From NCBI GenBank assembly GCA_023853785.1, contig JAJIRX010000790.1, positions 1-24,028 of the forward strand: 24,028 nucleotides of DNA, in the 5' to 3' direction. This DNA is from Psilocybe azurescens (lineage: Eukaryota > Basidiomycota > Agaricomycetes > Agaricales > Agrocybaceae). This document shows, piece by piece, positions 18,535 through 24,028 of this stretch (position 1 is its first letter; each line of letters starts with the position of its first letter). Position numbers and translations under genes: made by a program. Below the pieces are notes generated by a model that saw only the letters and a list, made by a program, of their open reading frames with translations, was not told where the DNA came from and made no database searches.

Positions 18535-20326
18535 CTACATACTACCGTCCTCCGCCATGTCCAGAGTCAGCTCTGGAAAATTCCATGATGTGACATCAGC
18601 ATCCTGAGCTTGTAGATAGAAACCATCCCTAATATGCGACGGTGACAGAGGATCGAGATATGTCCCCGTGTTAGGACTCGGATACCGGATTGTTACATCG
18701 ATCTCAATGCCCGCAGCGGCTGCACGCTTTCGTATTTCTTGCTCGATATTTGACTGATCTTTTTCTTGTAGTAAGTCAAAAACGATAACGACCTTCTTGA
18801 GCACGTAAATGGGTGAATTTTGTCCATGCGACTGGTGACAAATTCAAGTAAAGTATCGTGCGATACCCGTGTTGTGTACAGTTCGAAATTTTCCAGTCGT
18901 GGAAGGAGGGCATATCTACCGTTCAGGTCCGGAGCATCCTTAATGATCAAGTCATTAAGATCGAACGGGTCCGCACAGTCTAACCCCATGTGAGATCTTG
19001 GCGCATTGAGATGCAGTGTGTTTAAGTAGAAAGTTGCTGAAGGAACCTCCAAGATTCTGCGAAGGGTGTCTGGCGAGAAGTGAAATCGGTCTATTTCAAG
19101 GATCCTGATTCCGACCGCCCTTTCGACAAGTGGCAGGACGGAGGGGCCTCGATAGTCGTTACTTATCATATTCCGGCCGCTATACGCATCTATTTGATGT
19201 TGAATCCACCGAAGATCAGGAGCATTTATGCAATGATAAATACTGTCCATCACCGACGAAGATTGAGAGGCCTCTGTAATCCAGAGTGACATGAGGAAAG
19301 GTAAAGGGATGGTTTCCTGGACTTCAAGGTCTCCTTCACTCGTCAGTGTCAAACTAGCATGGACAAGCCGGGAGCAACACTTGAGAAGGGTGATAGTATC
19401 GAGCATGGTGCAAAGTGCGTGGTTGTAAAAATGGGTAATGTTACGCCATGGCAAGATTTTGACGTCGATATATTTGGCAAGTCCAATGTTGGAGTAGGGT
19501 AGAGAAATCGAGATGCGCTTCAAGTTGGGAGATTTCAGAAGCACTGCTGGTGGATATTCAACCTCGATAAAAGTTCCCGGGTAACAACCTCGGATCAAGA
19601 CTCTCAACTGCGCAAGGGTGAGAAGAGTCGAGTCGGATAGCATGGATTCCAATTCAATGTAAACATCAGTGGGGACATTTAATTCCAGAGTTCTCCATCT
19701 TGATGAGAAAAGAAGAATGGTTTTGAGCAGAAGTATGGTTGATTTATCGAGCGGCTCCATTGAAGTTGTATAAGTAGGAGGATAATTAATTGAGATTGAC
19801 AGAGGGCAATTCCCAGACCGCGACAGCCATTCCTTGAGAGCGTGGCATCGAAGTTGAAGAAAGGACGACACCGTTTCCGACGAAATTGCTGGATACCCAG
19901 GAATTCCACCAGATATGGAGCTCTCTTTCTAAATGAGACGTGTATCCGTGCCCACAGACGAGGAGAGGCTAGCGCAATTGATCGCCATCGACTGCAGACT
20001 CTAGTGAGCAGCATCGGGGCCTCCGATGCGGCCATAGTTGGATTGCGATGGGCGGGTTGACAGTGTCTGAATATTTTAAAGAGGATATCGGGAGGAATAC
20101 GGCGTATTGGGGCCGAGATACATTTGTAGCGTCTCACAGAATTGTCGATCTTCACCCGCTTCTCCTGGAGTTCCCGCATAGATTCCTCTAGGCGATGCAT
20201 CTCAGCGTCTATGTCTTCTAGCTGCTTCGTCGGCCCCACAAGTAGATTTTTGACCGCTGCGAGCGCTTTATCAGATGGCTGATCGTTGTTCCTCGTCAGA
20301 TCGTCGAAGTCTTGTAACTTGGACAT
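18535..20326 (-). CDS. F-box protein with N-terminal coiled coil, frame-broken
   Basis: F-box proteins recruit substrates to SCF ubiquitin ligases through Skp1. The ATG is at 20324-20326. Residues 33-62 form a charged coiled coil (LEDIDAEMHRLEESMRELQE), and the F-box spans about residues 73-128 (PIRRIPPDILFKIFRHC, then LLTRVCSRWRSIALASPRLW). The remainder resembles leucine-rich-type C-terminal regions of Agaricomycete F-box proteins. The frame shifts near 19872 (to VSSFLQLRCHALKEWLSRSG) and near 18800 (to VLKKVVIVFDLLQEKDQSNI), each by one lost base. It ends MAEDGSM and TAG at 18535-18537, 6 bp from the TIR of the mariner-type element. Neither introns nor other long breaks are needed. It may be a true gene with sequencing indels or an early pseudogene. 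Confidence 0.8.
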
Positions 20327-21015
20327 AGAAATTGAACTTTAGAAAGGTCTATGTTTAATGTAAGTCTCTTGAAATCAGTGGTATCCAGGGAAGAGACCGC
20401 TTAATTCCCAAGTGTCTAGTCGGAGCTGAATGTGAGCTTCACTACATGTCGGCCATAGACTTCTAAATGCGGTGCCGTTGGCCGCACAATGTCTATGGTT
20501 TAACTCGTATTGGGGGCTAGACCATAAATCAGTAGCCCATCTTGATGTACCTTCGTATTCAACTTAGTGTCCAGAACCATGCGTTCTTTCTTCATCTCAA
20601 TTATAGCATTTGCATTGCTACCAGTTTCTCGTCATATTTTGTGATTTTGCTCTTTACGGGCGTTCGATCTAGAGTTCATCGAGAACGTTTAGGCTTTTCA
20701 TCCAGGAATAGGAGATCCGAGAGAGCACGGTGGCCGATCCTCAGATATGACGGTTAACGCCCTATCCAGTGCAACACAGTTTTGACTTGCGCGTCAATTA
20801 TTGGGTCTGTTTTGGGAATAAGTATTTCTAAAAGCAGTCTGACAGTGCCCACCACACAGCGACTATAACACGATGGGTCAGAAAAATACGATGATACGAA
20901 GCAAGGACACCGTGTGATTCGTCATTGGCACCCTGCCATTTTCAGAACAGTGGAAGTTTCGACTAATTTATATAACCAAACAGATAATCCGCCAGGGTGA
21001 AGTTGTACATGAACA
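20327..21015. other. Intergenic region between the two F-box genes
   Basis: This holds the promoter of the 18535-20326 gene and the 3' UTR of the next. The sequence is mixed, without a supported gene. An open frame at 20542-20757 (+) has no domain. Nothing else was seen. Confidence 0.4.
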
Positions 21016-22479
21016 CTACAACCTGGAGTTTTCGTCCCACACAACTTTGAGTACGATTCCATGAGAGGCCAGATCCGAAATGTCGCGATGGAACGCTTGC
21101 ACCCGATTGGGATTTGCGTGATCGCCTGTCTGTGCCCATGACGCATTTAAGTACGTGATATCAACCACGCGAAGGGCCTTTATGAGAGGATTGGTTTGAG
21201 AGACGGCGAGTCGTTGCTCCAGCATTGTCGTCAACGTTTTCGCCCTGAAGTTGATTCTCCCTGAATAGTTAAGGTGCGTCAGAGCTGGAAGAAGACACTC
21301 CGTGCTCCTGCCGTTGGCGTTAGGGTTGAGTCGATTGATCATCAAATCGGAGAGGCCGTGATCTTGATGTCGGAGAGAAAGGGAAGAAAGGGTAACAAAA
21401 GATTTTAAAAAATCCAGGCCTAATTCTTCTTTAAGATTTATATTTTGGAGATTCAATGTTGCCAAACTGAAGGACGACCTGCGCAATAGATTTTCAACTC
21501 CATCCATCCATAAGGTGTTGGTCGCTGGCGTCTTTGTGAAGTGTAATTCGAGGTTCGACAATGCAGGTACCGTAACAGCTGTTAAAACACGACTCGCCCA
21601 TTTGTTCCGCCCAGTAATTTTGAGATGGGACAGGTGCAATAGTTCCTTGGGCACGATTGGTTGAAGGCGGGTCACCTCTGTAAGCCCAGTAGATTCGAGA
21701 AAAAGGGCTTGGACTTGGTCTAAGTGTTGGATCAAATTGAGAACGTGATCAATGGGCAGTTTAAGTGACACTTTTGTAAGTTGTTGCCAGTTATCGTAAT
21801 ATTCGAGCACAGACCAATGGCTTGAAATCTGGATTTTTCGTAGTCGAGACGCATTGATATTAAAATCCTTATTCCAATTGCCAAAGTCAAGCTCGATTGT
21901 AGAAAGAGCGGGGAAGGTATGCGATGCGATCTCGTCGAAAAGTGATGTTAGTTGTGAGATACATTTGAAGCTCTTCCACCGAAATGCAGTCTTCAGAATA
22001 AGGGTCGCAAAGGATTCAGGTGGTTCCCAACGCCCAAGACTGGCGATGCTATAAGATAGTTGGCAAGTCCCAGAGCGATTAAGCCATTCTTCAAGAAGAC
22101 GCTCTTGTTTCGCATACTTGTTATATGAGAGCCGGATTGTGATATCCTTCCACAGGAACGGTCGATTCCAGATAATGTTTCTCCACGTTTTACAAATCCT
22201 CCCCAGGAGAAAGAGGGCTGGAAGAGAAGAGAAGTTGGTTCTGTCTTGGCTGTCATTCACGATAGCGAATATTTCAGTAGTTACATCGAGAGGAAGCATT
22301 GCCATTGGATCTGAAACGGTGTTCATTTTCGTGTCGAGGGCCATTCGCTTGTATTTCAAGTCAATCATGGCCTTCTCCAGTGCTAGCATCTCCTGTTCGC
22401 AGTCAGCAATTTCTTGGGCGACCATCGATTGCTCCAATAATCGACGAGGCCTAATTTCCGACGTCGTTTTTGGCATCAT
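21016..22479 (-). CDS. F-box protein, intact single exon
   Basis: An uninterrupted 487-codon frame starts MMPKTTSEIRPRRL and ends WDENSRL. Residues about 18-52 form a coiled coil (AQEIADCEQEMLALEKAMID), and the F-box is at about 58-112 (DPMAMLPLDVTTEIF, ALFLLGRICKTWRNIIWNRP, FLWKDI). The rest has repeated Leu-rich beta/alpha-like segments (HLSHLKITG, ALSNLELHF, ATLNLQNINL, SLSLRHQ) that suggest an LRR-like substrate-binding region. The likely role is recruiting a substrate to an SCF ligase, but the substrate is unknown. It shares layout, not close sequence, with the F-box gene at 18535-20326, and both lie on the minus strand, consistent with old tandem duplication. It is the longest gene here without a frame break. 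Confidence 0.88.
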   Translation of the reverse strand: MMPKTTSEIRPRRLLEQSMVAQEIADCEQEMLALEKAMIDLKYKRMALDTKMNTVSDPMAMLPLDVTTEIFAIVNDSQDRTNFSSLPALFLLGRICKTWRNIIWNRPFLWKDITIRLSYNKYAKQERLLEEWLNRSGTCQLSYSIASLGRWEPPESFATLILKTAFRWKSFKCISQLTSLFDEIASHTFPALSTIELDFGNWNKDFNINASRLRKIQISSHWSVLEYYDNWQQLTKVSLKLPIDHVLNLIQHLDQVQALFLESTGLTEVTRLQPIVPKELLHLSHLKITGRNKWASRVLTAVTVPALSNLELHFTKTPATNTLWMDGVENLLRRSSFSLATLNLQNINLKEELGLDFLKSFVTLSSLSLRHQDHGLSDLMINRLNPNANGRSTECLLPALTHLNYSGRINFRAKTLTTMLEQRLAVSQTNPLIKALRVVDITYLNASWAQTGDHANPNRVQAFHRDISDLASHGIVLKVVWDENSRL

Positions 22480-22842
22480 GAAGATTGAAGCAATTAAAGA
22501 CCACAGCAGACGAGATATAGAGTAGCAACTAATGAGAAATACGCGTCATGGATGCAGTGGTTATGAATGACGATACTCGTAAAGAACCACACAACGTACT
22601 ATTCACGTGTCAATTGCAGAGGAGACTCGAAGTGCTCACACCGGTTTTGCTTGCCTTTGGGACCTGTCGTTTAGATAAGACAATGGACAGCAGATTGAGG
22701 TAAGATTAACGTACTTTCACAATTTCCAAATTGTTAGCATGAAGAGGAAAGACAAAGAAGACGGCCTCAGTGGAAGGTTATTAAGTTTGATTGCCAGTGT
22801 GGGAACTTGGAGCGACCATCCTCCAACTTTCGCTCAACCACC
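22480..22842. promoter_or_regulatory. Divergent promoter of the F-box and TCD genes
   Basis: The 363 bp between start codons at 22479 (minus) and 22843 (plus) contain no ORF of note. No clear TATA box was seen. Confidence 0.45.
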
Positions 22843-24028
22843 ATGAGCAGCTTGAACTTCACCCATAAACGCAACTCGTCGCTACCGCTATCGCGGCATC
22901 TGTTGCAACTGCAGGCATTATACATGCTTATAACACGCATAATAGACGATCGCGAAGGAAAGAGCTAGACGATGAAGTCCGACGCTCAATTTCCGCTCTG
23001 GATTCCATCCGAAACGACCGCGACGATGCCGAATCTCAGATATTCAAATCACAAATCGATCCGGAGTCTATGAGCCTTGGGAGAAGCTTGGACTATGATG
23101 AAGACCTTATACGAGAACAGCTGGCCAGAAACTACGCATTTTCGGCGATGAAGGCATGGCGAAAATCCGGAAGGGCCGCGTGGTCGTCGTTGGATGTGGA
23201 GGTGTAGGAAGCTGGGCAGCTGTGATGCTTGTACGATCGTGGGTCTCAAGCCTAGATGTTGAATTTTTTCTGACCAAATGTCTAAAAATCTAGAGGCATA
23301 TCGAATATTCGTTTGGTGGACTTTGACTACGTCACTTTGTCTTCACTCAACCGACACGCTACAGCGACTCTGGTGGACGTGGGCACACCAAAAGTAAATT
23401 GTATTGAAAAGTCTCTCAAGCAAATCGCAAAATGGGTCAATGAACCCACGAATTGAAATATGGCGAAAGGAGGAGGGCGGACGCTTGTTAGAGGGTGCAG
23501 ACTGGGTTATTGGTAAGGATTTTCAGTTTATCTCAAGGGCTGCGTTACTGACGCCCATTAGATGCCATTGATAACATCCAGACCAAGGTCGACTTACTGA
23601 AATATTGCTACGACAACAAAATTAAGGTATGCTTTTCTACATATTGCGAGGCGTTCTCAACTGACGATACGCACCTATGAGGTCTTTTCTTCTATGGGAT
23701 CCCGGTGCCAAGTGTGACCCTACCAGAATCCAAATCAGTGATATCTCACATACAGTGTACGACCCATTAGCGCGTTCAGTTCGTCGACGTTTGCGAATCC
23801 TAGGCGTCGATTCAGGAATTCCTGTGGTATATTCGACAGAGGTACCAGGGGACGTGAGATTGCTACCACTCCCAGAGGAGGAATTCCAGAAGGGACCTGT
23901 CAAAGAGCTGGGAGTCTTCGATGATTTCCGTGTGCGCATCCTACCTGTCTTGGGTCCATTGCCTTCGATATTTGGGCTCAACATTGCCACCTACATCCTC
24001 TGTGAGCTGGCCGGAAAGCCAATTGGGA
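22843..24028 (+). CDS. TCD1: tRNA threonylcarbamoyladenosine dehydratase (TcdA/Tcd1-like), cut by window end
   Basis: An E1-like ThiF-fold enzyme that uses ATP to close the threonylcarbamoyl group of tRNA t6A37 into cyclic ct6A; fungal members sit at the mitochondrial outer membrane. Exons 22843-23238, 23294-23512, 23562-23626 and 23682 to the edge have introns of 55, 49 and 55 nt. MSSLNFTHK is followed by a membrane segment (LVATAIAASVATAGIIHAY). The nucleotide site is VVVVGCGGVGSWAA, then NIRLVDFDYVTLSSLNRHA, DWVIDAIDNIQTKVDLL and GAKCDPTRIQISDISHT. Four one-base breaks appear: an A lost at 22867-22869, a T lost at 23139-23142, one base gained near 23449 and one C too many at 23701-23703. 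Conserved sequence resumes after each, so indels are likely. The C-terminus continues outside the window. Confidence 0.92.

Noticed and set aside
1..24028. A secondary-metabolite or defence gene cluster
   Set aside because: The neighbours are housekeeping and F-box genes of unrelated function with no shared pathway; only the small paralogues are clustered.

Overview
The window looks like nuclear DNA of a mushroom-forming basidiomycete (Agaricomycete type). Genes are dense, on both strands, and cut by many short GT..AG introns, mostly 45-65 nt. Two F-box proteins have the short coiled coil before the F-box that is common in that group. No prokaryotic features, CRISPR, rRNA or tRNA gene were seen.

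Layout. 1-425: 3' part of an unrecognised protein with two copies of a ~57-residue repeat (+). 441-1240: SUZ/SUZ-C RNA-binding protein of SZRD1 type (-). 1458-3345: DUG1/CNDP2-like M20 dipeptidase in nine exons (+), sharing a 217-bp divergent promoter with the SUZ gene. 3614-4916: unrecognised split gene (-). 5214-5772: weak candidate for a small inverted-repeat element. 6455-12040: accessory block with three tandem paralogues of a ~100-residue protein of unknown family, each with the same unusual exon layout and a shared 3' block, plus a Helitron-like terminus at 8480-8506. 12144-13900: heavily broken unrecognised gene (-). 14405-16780: LCB2 subunit of serine palmitoyltransferase (+). 17830-18528: 699-bp Tc1/mariner-type non-autonomous element flanked by TA. 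18535-20326 and 21016-22479: two F-box genes (-). 22843 to the end: TcdA/Tcd1-type tRNA threonylcarbamoyladenosine dehydratase, cut by the window edge (+).

The housekeeping genes (dipeptidase, LCB2, TCD) are unrelated in function and do not form a pathway or cluster. The part with the strongest sign of lineage-specific biology is the tandem paralogue array.

A caution applies throughout. Almost every conserved gene has single-base frame breaks, often in homopolymers, while splice sites and key residues are intact. LCB2, which is normally essential, has three. I read most of these as uncorrected sequencing indels rather than pseudogenes, so the gene spans below run across the breaks. The 487-codon F-box gene at 21016-22479 is intact.
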